64,000 nt of DNA from Musa acuminata AAA Group (taxonomy: Eukaryota > Streptophyta > Magnoliopsida > Zingiberales > Musaceae): the NCBI RefSeq assembly GCF_036884655.1, contig NC_088327.1:12141001-12205000 (forward strand), given 5' to 3'. The position numbers and the translations under genes are program-made. Below are positions 12,411 through 23,655 of this stretch, piece after piece. The notes below the pieces were generated by a model, which worked only from the letters and a program-made list of their open reading frames with translations, did not search any database and was not told the DNA's origin. Positions within the stretch are counted from its first letter, which is position 1. Every line of letters starts with the position of its first letter.

Positions 12411-12454
<44 letters not shown>
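12411..12454. repeat. CT microsatellite in the SHR leader
   Basis: Uninterrupted (CT)n of about 44 bp, ending some 50 bp before the SHR start codon. CT tracts of this kind are common in plant 5' leaders and core promoters. Confidence 0.9.
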
Positions 12455-12455
<1 letters not shown>

Positions 12456-12503
12456 GTGTCTACGTATCTATGTGGAAGGGTGGGGCTGAGAGATCTTCGT
12501 TAG

Positions 12504-14099
12504 ATGGACACTTTATTTAGATTCGTTAGCCCACAGTCTTCTCACCAGCAATCTTCCTACAGCTTGAGTCGCAGCTCCAGTAGCTCGAGATCCTCTGAGG
12601 CTCCGCAGATCAACTACAAGGACTATTACTACTACTTCCATCAGGAGCAGGAGCAGCAGCAGCAGTACTACCAAGAAGAATGCGGCACCAACCATCTGGT
12701 TTACATGGATGAAGACTTCTCTTCCTCCTCCTCCTCCAAGCACTTGCACCACCCCCATCGCCCTCCCTCCTCCACCACCTCCACCACCACGCCTGCTCCT
12801 ACTCCCATCTTCGACCCTGCAGACCTCTCCTTCCCTCACGACCTCAACCTCGACTTCTCCTCTCCTTCCTCGTCCGCTGTCGGCGCCTCGGGAGCCGGCG
12901 GAAGGTGGGCGTCGCAGCTGCTGGTCGAGTGCGCTCGCGCGGTGGCGGGGCGAGATAGCCAGCGGGTGCAGCAGCTCATGTGGACGCTGAACGAGGTCTC
13001 ATCGCCTTATGGCGACACCGAGCAGAAGGTGGCAGCCTACTTCCTCCAGGGTTTGTTTGCCCGCCTGACGTCTTCGGGGCCCCGTACTCTGTGCAGCCTG
13101 TCCGCCGCTTCCGACCGCAACTGCTCCTTCGACTCCACCCGCCGGACCGCGCTTCGGTTCCAGGAGCTCAGCCCCTGGTCCTCCTTTGGCCACGTCGCCG
13201 CCAACGGCGCTATCCTCGAGGCCTTCCTCGATCCCTCATCCGCGTTGCAGAGGTTGCACATACTCGATCTCAGTAACACCTTCTGCACTCAGTGGCCGAC
13301 GCTGCTGGAGGCGCTGGCGACGCGGTCTTCTGACGACACGCCGCACCTGACGATCACGACGGTGGTGTCGTCGGTCTCGCCGTCGTCGTCCGTGCAACGG
13401 GTGATGAAGGAGATCGGAAAGCGGATGGAGAAGTTCGCGCGGCTGATGGGCGTTCCGTTCCGGTTCAACGTCGTTCACCACGCCGGCGATCTGTCGGACC
13501 TCGACCTCGACAGCCTCGACCTCCGGGAGGGTAGCGGCGTGGCCCTCGCCATCAACTGCGTAAACGCTCTCCACGGCATCTCACCCGCGGGCCGCCGCCG
13601 CGACGAGCTAATCTCCTCTCTCCGGCGGCTCCAGCCAAGAATCGTGACGGTGGTCGAGGAGGAGGCCGACCTGGGAGGCGGGGAAGGAGGAGGGGAGGAG
13701 AAAGGGGAGGCGTTCTTGAAGGGCTTCAGGGAGAGCTTGAGATTCTTCACGGCCTACTTCGAGTCGCTGGAGGAGAGCTTCCCGAGGACGAGCAACGAGC
13801 GGCTGGCGCTAGAGCGGTCGGCGGGGCGAGCGGTGGTGGACTTGGTGGCATGCCCGGCTGCGGACTCAGCCGAGCGGAGGGAGACGGCGGCGGGGTGGTC
13901 AAGGCGGATGCGAGCGGCCGGGTTCGCGCCGGCGGCCTTCAGCGAGGACGTGGCGGACGACGTGCGGGCGCTTCTGAGGCGGTACAGGGAAGGGTGGTCG
14001 ATGCGGGCAGCGGCCGAAGAATCCGAGGAGGCTGCCGGCGGAATATTCCTGGATTGGAAGGAGCAGCCGGTGGTGTGGGCGAGTGCGTGGAAGCCATGA
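12504..14099 (+). CDS. SHR: SHORT-ROOT GRAS transcription regulator
   Basis: Intronless, 531 residues. The N-terminus MDTLFRFVS is the hallmark of SHR orthologues and fixes the start. Residues 10-130 are a low-complexity Ser/Gln/Tyr/His/Pro stretch. The GRAS domain follows: leucine heptad region I from about 133 with [15 protein letters not shown], a VHIID-type motif LHILDLS at 251-257 followed by [22 protein letters not shown]-like and RFNVVHH segments, a PFYRE-type region including [12 protein letters not shown], and a SAW end with PVVWASAW. In Arabidopsis and rice SHR is made in the stele and moves to the next layer. There it works with SCARECROW and JKD-type zinc-finger proteins to drive endodermis formation and periclinal division; targets include CYCD6. 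The gene is very GC-rich compared with its flanks, usual for monocot single-exon genes. Monocots carry more than one SHR, so the exact paralogue is open. Confidence 0.96.
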   Translation: MDTLFRFVSPQSSHQQSSYSLSRSSSSSRSSEAPQINYKDYYYYFHQEQEQQQQYYQEECGTNHLVYMDEDFSSSSSSKHLHHPHRPPSSTTSTTTPAPTPIFDPADLSFPHDLNLDFSSPSSSAVGASGAGGRWASQLLVECARAVAGRDSQRVQQLMWTLNEVSSPYGDTEQKVAAYFLQGLFARLTSSGPRTLCSLSAASDRNCSFDSTRRTALRFQELSPWSSFGHVAANGAILEAFLDPSSALQRLHILDLSNTFCTQWPTLLEALATRSSDDTPHLTITTVVSSVSPSSSVQRVMKEIGKRMEKFARLMGVPFRFNVVHHAGDLSDLDLDSLDLREGSGVALAINCVNALHGISPAGRRRDELISSLRRLQPRIVTVVEEEADLGGGEGGGEEKGEAFLKGFRESLRFFTAYFESLEESFPRTSNERLALERSAGRAVVDLVACPAADSAERRETAAGWSRRMRAAGFAPAAFSEDVADDVRALLRRYREGWSMRAAAEESEEAAGGIFLDWKEQPVVWASAWKP

Positions 14100-14618
14100 G
14101 AGCGAAGATGGCGGGAGAGGGAAGATGGCGGGCCGAAGACCTTTTGCCACGTGCGCACGTGCGGTTATTCTTATGCTTATTTCATTTCCAAGAAGAAGTA
14201 AAGAAAAAGCACGAAATGGAATGGAATGGGAAGGAAAAAAAACCCATATTTGAAGTTTATATCACAAGTTTATTCTCATGGCAATATTTTCATTTTTCTC
14301 TCATGTTTTAGCTGCTTATTTTGTGTGAGTTTGACATTTAATTCTGCTGGTTAATTCATTGACAATTATCTTTCAGATTGCCACATGGATGTGTTATTAT
14401 TATCATTATATACATATGTATGCATAGCAAAAGTACATGCAGAAGAAGGGGAAGACCAAGTTAGGACAAGAGAGCTTTTGAATGCTCAAAAGCTGAGGTA
14501 GAGGGGATTGATGATATCAGAGAAGGGAAAAGATGGGGGATGACAAGTAACAAAGAACACAGAGGTTTGCAGAGAGATGGATAAACAAATTGATAGGAGT
14601 GATTCTCTGAGGAGGTGT

Positions 14619-14661
14619 GTGGTGGTGGTGGTGGTGGTGGTGGTGGTGGTGGTGGTGGTGA
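14619..14661. repeat. GGT microsatellite
   Basis: About 43 bp of (GGT)n on the plus strand, in non-coding sequence downstream of SHR. Confidence 0.9.
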
Positions 14662-14831
14662 TGGCAATGGAATCTAATTATGACTTAATGCTCGAATGTA
14701 GCGAAGGATGGTGGTGTTGGTGGTAGTGGGGGTGGTCAGACCATGGCCTGCAAATCCTCATATTTATCCTTCCCCTCCTATTTCTCTTTCCTCAGAGAAA
14801 GGGAAAGAGAGTTTAGCTTTTGAGGCATATG

Positions 14832-14833
<2 letters not shown>

Positions 14834-14879
<46 letters not shown>
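14834..14879. repeat. CT microsatellite
   Basis: About 46 bp of (CT)n followed by a purine-rich stretch. It resembles a plant 5' leader, but no convincing gene follows. Confidence 0.9.
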
Positions 14880-14883
<4 letters not shown>

Positions 14884-15716
14884 ATATCTAGAGAAAGAAG
14901 GAAGAAGGAAACGAAGGAGAGCTTTTGAGACACAGGAGATGAGAAGAGAGAGGGAGCTCCTTTTGAGGGTGGGGGATATGGGCATGGATTTGTTCTCTCA
15001 TTTGGAAAAGGAGTTCTTGTCTCTTTACAGTGGTTTGAGCACTCACTTTAAAGTTGCTGCTGATGAAAGGGAAAATAAAGGTTCCAACTTTACATGATAG
15101 ATAGCATCAAACATATCAGCCTTACAGCCCACCTTCAGTGAGAAACATAGGAAAATTGAACATAATTATTAGCTAAATCACATCATAAAATCATGTTATT
15201 TTTGTTGTCGAATAAAAATCATGTATAATGTGTCCATTATTTCAAACACAGCCCTGCACTGGATATCACTGGAAACAAGTGTTTATGAGCAAGAAGAGTT
15301 CTGAGAAGGAACAGTATCATCACACAGCAGCAGCATGGAATCCTTGGAAGTTTGACTCCATGAATCCAAAAAAAGCAAGTTGATGATCACAGCTTTTGTT
15401 GACTTCAAAAGGATCAACAAGCAAACCAATGGACTGAACATTAAAGAGCTGACCAATTTGTAAGTTTCAACAAGCAGAGATGTGAGATGATATTTCAACC
15501 TTATAAAAGCTCCGAAATCTTTTAAAGATGTCGATCAACATAAAATTGGGCCAGTGCATATGACCTCATCGGCAAAGGGCCGATCGAACCCCCTGGTCAA
15601 GAATAATTGTTGAGAGCTGGTTGTATGATATCCTTATATACATACTACACAGAGACAACAAATAGTAGGCTAACTATTCTAACTCAGAACAAATCACAAG
15701 AAAAGAAAATTCAGGT

Positions 15717-18700
15717 TTACTCAGTTCTCCAACCTTCAGGCAGTTTCCATCTTTTGTGCCAATATATAGACACTCTGGACCAATGAGGGAACCCAAAGTT
15801 GTATTCTAGGGGTTCATCAGCCAATCCTCCGATGGTCAAAGGCAGCCACAAGTACCTTGAATCTTTAAGCTCAGAAGGATTCCAACGATCTGCCATAAAG
15901 ACGAATGAACCTGGCAAACCTGGCAACGGTGCCACAAACGTGCTCTGAGAGAAAAATGTAGTCAGCCTAAGGACCCTGTTCCCTCCAACACAAGGATTTC
16001 CCATTGTCTCCCAAGGTCCCATGATCGACTCAGCCGCATGGGCCAAAGCTTTGTTTGGAGCCCACCCAGTACAACCAGAAGTGATCATGTAGTAGATGCC
16101 TTGATGCTTGAACAGGGCAGGGGCTTCTCGATGTCGTCCCACTAAAATCCGCCTCATAACTCTCGTTACGTTGAGATAGTCATCTGTTAATGGACCAATG
16201 TGGAGCTCGCTGTTATCTTCAGAAGAGTATATGACAAAAGCCTTTCCGTCGTCGTCCTTGAAGATGGTCATGTCCCTACTCTCACAACCATGTGGGCGCA
16301 TGCTATACAGGTATGTGAAAGGGCCGGTAGGAGAGTCGCTGACAGCTACTCCCACCGCGGCTTTGGTGTAATTGGCATCATCGATGTGCATCCACATGAC
16401 ATACTGATCAGTCTTGTCGTTGTAGATCACTTTAGGGCGCTCGAGGACATTGGACTTGTGAAGATCATGGGTGACATTGGTTTCCACTCCTGGCAGCACA
16501 ATCCCTTCATTCGTCCACATCCACAAGTCTTTTGAGGAATAGCAGCTGACTCCAATGATATCAACCTGGAGAAAAATATATGAACTAATTGAGTTAATTT
16601 TTCCCAGGAGTCCACAAGGAGAACTGAGAAGCCAGATATGTTAAAGAACAAAGAATATGCCACAAACAATTATCAACACAAAGACCGTGTTATGTTGTAG
16701 GGACGATTTCAAAGGGGTAGCCAATAAGTATAAGCTATCTTGTAACTTAGGACTGGAACCATTCCTTCAACAAATTCCATTACAGTGAATAGCTACTCCA
16801 ATATAATGCCCGCCAATATAGGCCTGTCGATTGAATGACAAAAATATTATTCCCTCCCTTTTCAGGGAGATCCTACATTTTTCACTTACCATGTAAGATC
16901 CAATGACACATGGCATAAAGATCTAATCCATCATTTTAATCCTCAACCAAAAGTGCTCAAAATATTCTTTAGCACAAACTCTTCTTTGACCACTGATAGA
17001 GCACCATAAAGGCATGCTTAGTCTCAAGGCACTTTACACATAGCTGACACTTTCTCAATGGTGTGAATTTTCATTTTGGATGGCCTATTCCTTAAAGATA
17101 CTGTCTTTAGTCTATACACACATCTTCAGAGTTGACATTTTAAGAAGTATAAATGGGAAAAAGTAATGAACACAACATGTAAACTAATGGAGGAAGATAC
17201 ATGTAACTAAAAGGGCCTATTCCTTGAAGATACTGTCTTTAGTCTATACACACATCTTCAGAGTCAACATTTTAAAAAAGTATAAATAGGAAAAAGTAAT
17301 GAACACAACATGTAAACTAATGGAGTAAGATAAATGTAGCTAAAAATATAAAGACAAGCACAATAAAGGAGGCCCCGGCCAATATGTAATAAACAGGCTC
17401 TGTTTGATGTTCAAAGTTCAAACCATATCCAAGCAAAAAAACCAAGCTTTATATCGCAAGAACACCACATGCATAAGAAGCTACTCAACGATCCAACTAA
17501 AGCAACAAAAACATAACTCCTCCATCTTTTTCATTTTGTTAAAGCTGGCTTAACCAGAAAACCAATTTGTTTCACATAAATAAACAACAAACATAGAATT
17601 AAACATATGATATCTTTCTAGTTTGTCTTGTATAGACCCTTGCATACCGGATGAGACATATTCATCTCTTCATAGGAGAACAAATCTTGCAACAAAACTA
17701 GATATCGAAGCCTAGCATCCTTCTATGTCTATGCAGCCTTTCGTTTTATTAGCCATCTCTTGATACTGGAGCTTCAACTTCCAAATAAAAGATCTCAAGC
17801 ATCCTCTCCAAGAGGGTCCGCAATATTTTACCAAAACTACTCATTTGATTCATTTTTTTTCTTAAGACAATAGTGGCATAGACATCAGTTATATTCATGA
17901 GAGATTTGACGTCCTCCGAAGTCCAATCAAATTCACCTAATTATCTGAAAGAATGTACATGTTATCATTTGAATCCAGCATTTCTCATACTGGAAGCATG
18001 AGTCGAGAAGATAAGAGTATCACCCAAGTTTGGCAATAGCTATGTGGTGGACTATTTTAAGATAATTGTTTTCACAAAAATATTCTGGGGAATGTACACC
18101 ATTTTATATCAGTTTCAACCCATGCCATTTGAACACAGTCAAGACAGCATAAATTATCTTTGATTGCACATTTTAGGATACTTCGTCTCATAATGTGCCA
18201 CCAAGAAAAAAGTAAGTAGACGAGTCTGTTGCATACATCCATTACCAATTATCCACATATGATCCCCATTAACCAAGTCTCACCACATCTTGAATAAGAT
18301 TTTCTACGACAGCTACCAGATTCCAGACTTATCTATATGCCAAATTAAAGAGGTGAAAAAACTTGCCCTATCATATTCAAATAAAACTTGAAAAAGCTTG
18401 CATTGCAACTAATAAGTTGACTTGTCTCACTAAAATAACCTTTTATGGTTTACTCACAAGGACATTATGAAGTGTTGTTCATAGGATATGCTGGTTAGAC
18501 TTAAGACATTGTTGTATTGGATGCCAGTATGTTACAGAAACAGTGCTTCAAATTTCGAAAGAACAGGATAATACCCCGCATAAATATGACAATTAAAAAT
18601 TTAAATATTATATTTATCTGCAATAGATCTTGACATTAATCTACGAGTGTTGCAGACAGTGCTTGCACATTATAATATATCACAAATAACCAATCTATTC

Positions 18701-20719
18701 ATCGGGAAAGAAACTATGTTTAATTAACAAAATGTTCCACAACTATACAGGAAGAAGTACTCAAGTAGTTTCAATATCTAACAGGCATCTAGCGTGGATA
18801 AGCATTTTAAAGTATTAATGTTTCGTAATACAACAGCAACAACAAAAAATCGTAATGCCCCAACTAATGTAAAACTATGTTAGGTGACTGACAAAACCAA
18901 TCCCAAGCCTGGATGAAAGAGATGAAAGATTACGTTAGGCGACTAACAATCAACATAAAACTCTGTCAGATTTAGTAAACATGGATCTTAAGTATCAATG
19001 TCTCATAAAACTAGGAAAATTGTTCTCAGGAAGAAATCTGTCTTATGACAACTATAACCAAGGAATTGGACCGAAGTCGAATGATTTCATTAAATTCAAC
19101 CTAAAACAGTTGAGTTATGAAAAAGATTGCATTTTTGTGAGCCTCTTTTTACCTTTGGTTTGCATGTATGTTTTTTCTTAAGCGGGAGTAAGGGGCACCA
19201 TCCAGCTGTTATCGAATTGTATAACACAGGATTTTCATTAACCCAATTAAATGAAGTTCCACTTTGACATCCCAAGCATTCATTAATCAACTTTGTGTCA
19301 CTAGAAAATGGAAAATGTGAAACAAAAAGAAGTTTATTGTCAAAGAAGGGAAAGAGAGCAATATTCTATTACGAAAATTATAAGAAGGTAAACACAGGAT
19401 GTGCTGCACATATTAGAAGCAGCAATAACTGTAATAGGGAAAACTTGTCCAATCAAGAAGTACAATTAACTTTAATATTACATTAGGAGTTCCACAATAA
19501 AAGGACTTAACCACTGAAGATTGTGCAGAAAACAGCATAAACATGATACAAGTACTCAAATTAGGCCTCTATGATCCAGTACTGCACTATTCATGTATCA
19601 ATAATCATGGGAATCAAGAGGAAGCTGTGATTGCAAATCACATGTGTATGGGGACATTCCAGATAAAAGAGATACTGTTACATCAATCACAAACATGAGG
19701 GGCACTGACGGTGCATGCAGCTCATTGCTATGATGCTGCTGAACATCAATGTTAAAGAAAAGTGTAATTTCTAGAAACACTATGCATCAAGCATCCTACC
19801 TCTAATAGATGAAAAATAAGTTGCAGCAGAAACATAGAGTAACATAGATCTAAGTAAACTGATAATTACTGTTGATGAAACAATTAAAATGTCTTGACAA
19901 GAATAAAGTGACTATAGCATACCAAAGATAATAGAATTAATTTAACTTCCAACACAAGGATGATCTGTGGTATGAAAAATACACATCAATGTATACTGCG
20001 TTTGGGTTTCTTCCAATGCCCACACAGAAGATTTACAAAAGGGTTTACGGACAGGCAGCAAGCATAGCGAAGCATATTTGTCAAGTGTCATCCAGTACTA
20101 GCGTGAAGCAAGTGAATACGAGATAAACTAAAAGCCGAAGGATTTAACTGACCCGTGCAGCTGACTTCCTGTGTGCATGATAAGTTGGGCCGTCTTTGTT
20201 CTCTCCGTACCAGTAGTATGTCTCCGTCCTGTCATCATACAGAATTCCTCCACCATGGGCTTGAATTGGATTCCCATCTGTATCCAGCCACACTCTACCC
20301 GGATAGAAATACATGCTGTTGTTCCCTTCCTTTGTTGGGCCAAATGTTGTTTTCCGGTTAGGGAAGAAAAAAGCATGCACCTCAGAAGATTCATCTAAGA
20401 ACTCATCAATCACTGTAGGCGGCTTTCTTGGTCCCTTTCGCTTCAGAGCACGTGGAGACCGCCGGTCTCTAGGAGGCGAAAAATGAAATGTCACTTCTTC
20501 CACCTCTTCCAATTCCCTGATGTCAGACAGATGACTCAACGGTACAAGAACATCCTCCTCGTCATCTCGATGGATATGAGTAAAGAAATGGATCATAAGG
20601 ATGAACCCCACCAGGCTCCACACAGCTAAACATGAACATCTGCTTCCTGCATTGCAACCGAAAGCAGATGATTTCCGGTGTTTGTTCTTGATCCTCATTC
20701 TTCCTTTTTCTATCTCCAA
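15717..20719 (-). CDS. Golgi-type GH43 exo-beta-1,3-galactosidase (GH43A/B-like)
   Basis: Two coding exons, 20153-20719 and 15717-16565 (transcript order), joined in phase 0 across a 3.6-kb intron; 471 residues. The N-terminus is basic (MEIEKGRMRIKNKHRK). One membrane segment follows at about residues 30-47 (CLAVWSLVGFILMIHFF), making a type II Golgi protein with a lumenal enzyme. The five-bladed GH43 domain includes AHGGGILYDD, YYWYGENKDGP, VDIIGVSCYSSKDLW, RPKVIYN, SRDMTIFKDDDGKAF, HREAPALFKHQGIYYMITSG (its Glu is the likely acid) and STFVAPLPG. This matches plant GH43 subfamily 24 (At3g49880, At5g67540), which trims beta-1,3-galactan of arabinogalactan proteins and affects cell expansion. 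As I recall, this subfamily lacks the usual Asp base. A leader exon probably lies further upstream, about 21.2-21.6 kb. Confidence 0.93.
17082..17345. repeat. 132-bp tandem duplication in the GH43 intron
   Basis: Copies start at 17082 and 17214 with ggcctattcctt(a/g)aagata and remain about 93-95 percent alike by eye to about 17345. This is a recent local duplication within the long intron. I see no inverted ends and no coding content. Confidence 0.93.
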
Positions 20720-22443
20720 GACAATGCTGCAGTATTAAATATAAAACCTATATAGATTCAAAGGGATTCCAATTAAATTCACATCTTCATATATCTACCT
20801 CTTGCGGACACATCCTATTCAAGATCTAATCCTTATTCAGCAACAACAATCCAGCATACACTTAGTTAACTAAAGCGATGAGTGAAAACTCAGTCATGGA
20901 AAACGAAAATTCGTTGGATTGCATCCCTGCAGGGCCGAAATCGGCAGCAATAAAAGTCCTAAAAACTATGCATCTTAATCAAAATTAATTGGAAAGAAGA
21001 AAATAAGTGCCCATCGAAACTGATCACACCCAATTAACTCGTATTCCCAAAAGAGGAAATCACGAAAACTGCCTTATCGACTATGTAAACAATATGCTGT
21101 CGAGACCTCATCACAGGGAAAAAATTGGAATAATCACAGAAAAGATTTGATTTTTATTCCAGAAAAGATAAGAAGAGATGAATCAATCGAAAGGTCAAGA
21201 CCTTTTTCAGGCCATCAAGATTCAAAATGGCAATCTTCCATCAGAAAAGCGAAATCACGAGGACATTCCCCTTGTGTCTCAAACAGATCACACAGATCTA
21301 ATGAGGTACCAGAAACCGGCGATTCAGAATTCACTTGCCAGAAGAAGCAGGATCTTAGAAGACAAAGCGAGAGCCAGGCGTCGAACCCACCTGCCAAGAT
21401 CCTGGTCATGGGACGAGAACATGGAGCAACGGCAGCTGATCTGGAAGTCTCCACCATAGTCACAACACGACCTCGACTCTTTCTCTCTCGCTCTTGTCTT
21501 CCAAGAGAGGAGTCAAACAGGGAACACCACCATGTCTCCCCGAGGGAAATAGCTGTCAGCAGGGGAGCTCGGCTCTGAAACCCTCGTTCCTCGAAAGATT
21601 GCTTGTCCTTTTAGGTAGGAGAGGGGCGCTGGGTGTGGTGGCTTAGAACCAAAGTACCCTCCTTTTAGATCTCCCCCGAGATTTCTACTAACCTTCTGAC
21701 CTTTACTTGTTCCTGCTCTGGTGTTCTTACTGTTGCAGTCGCTGCTTTTCCACGTGCGTAAGTGCGCGCATCATCACATTAATACGTTTGACACTTATTT
21801 AATAATATACTAATAAATATATTTAATCTTTACAAAACAAAAACTCAATTTATTTCTCATAAATTATTGTTTTTTTTTTTTTCATGTACACATTCTATAA
21901 TATATAATATACTATATCTTGTTATTATTTCTTTATATTATTATAATATATAATCTACACATTCTATAATATGTAATATACTATATATCTTGTTATTATT
22001 TCTTTATATTATTATAATATATAATATATAATATAATGGATGCATCAAATGCGAATGTGATGAAGGTTCGATCTGAGTTACATAGAATATGCAACGATTA
22101 TTATTCGATGACAAACGAGACGAATCGTGAAGAGAAGGCGTAATATGTCAATTAATACTTGATGTGTTTATTTTAATAAGAATATAATCTCTATTTGGGA
22201 TTTCTTACTACTAAGGAAACTATTTTTTGAGATAAGGAGAGATGTTTGTGATGCCTATACCCATAAAAGATGGAAATTATTTCATGATTATGGAATCCTA
22301 CTGCTGCCATAATGTTGGACTATCACCAGAAAAAACTAAGGAAAATTAAAATTGAAAACGTTAAACACCATCATCGCATGGTTGATGAAAGTTGATTAAG
22401 ATAAACTACCTCACAATTAAGGAGTTTGGTTGTTAAACATAGT
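20720..22443. other. GH43 upstream region, probable leader exon, then AT-rich spacer
   Basis: Minus-strand sequence at about 21200-21600 has mixed composition and a donor-like ggcag/gtgggt near 21390. It is likely the GH43 5' leader exon. Small open frames there (for example 21215-21463 minus) would be upstream frames. From 21730 the sequence is strongly AT-rich, with a 69-bp tandem duplication at 21889-22026. Confidence 0.4.
21889..22026. repeat. 69-bp AT-rich tandem duplication
   Basis: Copies at 21889-21957 and 21958-22026, each beginning cacattctataatat and containing cttgttattatttctttat. They differ at a few positions. Confidence 0.9.
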
Positions 22444-23075
22444 GAGGCTCGAGAAATATTGGCAGATTGGCTGTGGATCGCAACACCAATCTGAGCACCA
22501 GTTTTCCTACCCGTCAGAGGTACCCCACACTCGCCTCTGGAGGAAAATGCGGGTCCCGCGCGGGCCCCACCACCCCGACGAGTTAATGTGGGTTCCACGT
22601 AGAAGCTTGAGATATATTAGCAGATTCGCCGTGGATGGCGACACCTATCTGAGCACCAGTTTTCCTACCCGTCGGAGGTACCCCACTCTCGCCTCTGGAG
22701 GAAAATGCGGGTCCCGAGCGGGCCCCACCACCCCGACGAGATAATGTGGGTTCCACGTAGAGGCTTGAGATATATTAGCAGATTCGCCGTGGATCGCAAC
22801 ACCAATCTGAGCACCAGTTTTCCTACCCGTACCAGGTACCCCAGTCTCGCCTCTGGAAGAAAATGCGGGTCCCTCGAGGGCCCCACCACCCCGACGAGAT
22901 AACGTGGGTTCCACATAGAGGCTTGAGAAATATTGGCAGATTGGCTGTGGATCGCAACAATCTGAGCACCAGTGTTCCTACCCGTCGGACGTACCCCAGT
23001 CTCGCATCTGGAAGAAAATGCGGGTCCCGCGCGGGCCCCACCATCCCGACGAGATAATGTGGCTTCCGTGTGGGC
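22444..23075. repeat. 158-bp tandem array upstream of ARL8
   Basis: Four consecutive copies start at 22444, 22602, 22760 and 22918. Spacing is exactly 158 bp, and the last copy has a 3-bp deletion. Each copy runs from ga(a/g)gct(c/t)gaga to gtgg(g/c)ttcc and contains cctacccgt, gcctctgga(a/g)gaaaatgcgggtccc and ggccccaccaccccgacgag. The motif GGCCCCAC, a match to the class I TCP site GGNCCCAC, occurs once per copy at 22563, 22721, 22879 and 23034. GC-rich blocks alternate with AT-rich ones. Weaker related blocks continue to about 23390. The array ends some 580 bp before the ARL8 start codon. Open frames here repeat a similar peptide but shift frame between copies, so it is not coding. Confidence 0.95.
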
Positions 23076-23390
23076 CCAACAAAGAGGTAGGAGCGAACGC
23101 CACAGACTAAAGACGGCCTATCCGATTATCCAAATACGACATCTCCTACCCGTCTCCCGGTTGGAAGGATATGCGGGCCCCAACTCTCGCCGTTGCATGG
23201 TATGGCGAGGGTAAGTCGTAGACTCGATGGAGTGCTTACGAAAGAGATTAAACTTAATTGCCAGGATATAATGGCCTGTCCAAAACCCCAAATACGAACT
23301 CGCACCCGTTTACCTTCCCGGTAATGATACCTCGTTCTACCTTCGGAAAGAAATACGGGTCCCATGTGGCCCCAACACCAACAACCAATG
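23076..23390. repeat. Diverged continuation of the 158-bp repeat
   Basis: Two degenerate units can be traced by shared word order: a cctaccc/cccgt block, then a gga(a)gga or ggaaagaaat(a/g)cggg block, then a ggccccaac block (near 23173 and 23365). Spacing is irregular. They look like older copies at the promoter-proximal edge of the array. Confidence 0.6.
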
Positions 23391-23655
23391 CGCCTCTCAC
23401 GCGTAGTTTTAAGCATTGTCCCAGGCCACCTCATAATTAACTCAATTACTAAATTTAAACCTCCCCTCTAATTTTGTCCCTCGACGGATTCAAAAAGCCT
23501 CTCTTTTCCTTTGATCAGCCGACGGTGATGCGAAGGGAGAGCGCGAGGGAGGACGACTCGAGCCTTCCTCCCCGTGATCGCCTCTTCGTTGATCCCACCA
23601 ACGGGCCAGCCCCTTGCTCCTTTCCTCCGCCACTTCTTGGATCCGCCTCTCCGCC

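Larger units (their letters stand above)
9996..12503. other. CYP65 3' region and SHR upstream region, no gene recognised
   Basis: Bases 9996 to about 10500 look like CYP65 3' UTR and end region. A 79-bp tandem duplication follows, then an AT-rich spacer. From about 11600 the sequence becomes C/T-rich and is probably the SHR promoter and 5' leader, with AT (12048-12095) and CT (12411-12454) microsatellites. Open frames of up to 325 codons that cross these microsatellites have low-complexity composition, so I do not call them genes. Confidence 0.5.
14100..15716. other. Spacer between SHR and GH43, no gene recognised
   Basis: Contains the SHR 3' flank, a (GGT)n tract, a (CT)n tract and AT-rich sequence. 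A 129-codon open frame starting at 14708 runs through the CT tract and has no recognisable domain. The last few hundred bases are likely the 3' UTR of the minus-strand GH43 gene. Confidence 0.5.

Noticed and set aside
11543..12520. 325-codon plus frame upstream of SHR
   Set aside because: Runs through AT and CT microsatellites with low-complexity Ser/Leu output; no motif; overlaps the SHR leader.
22371..23214. Several similar frames (…GPHHPDE…, …GVVGPARDPHF…) suggesting a repeat protein
   Set aside because: They arise from the 158-bp non-coding tandem array, whose period shifts the frame at each copy.
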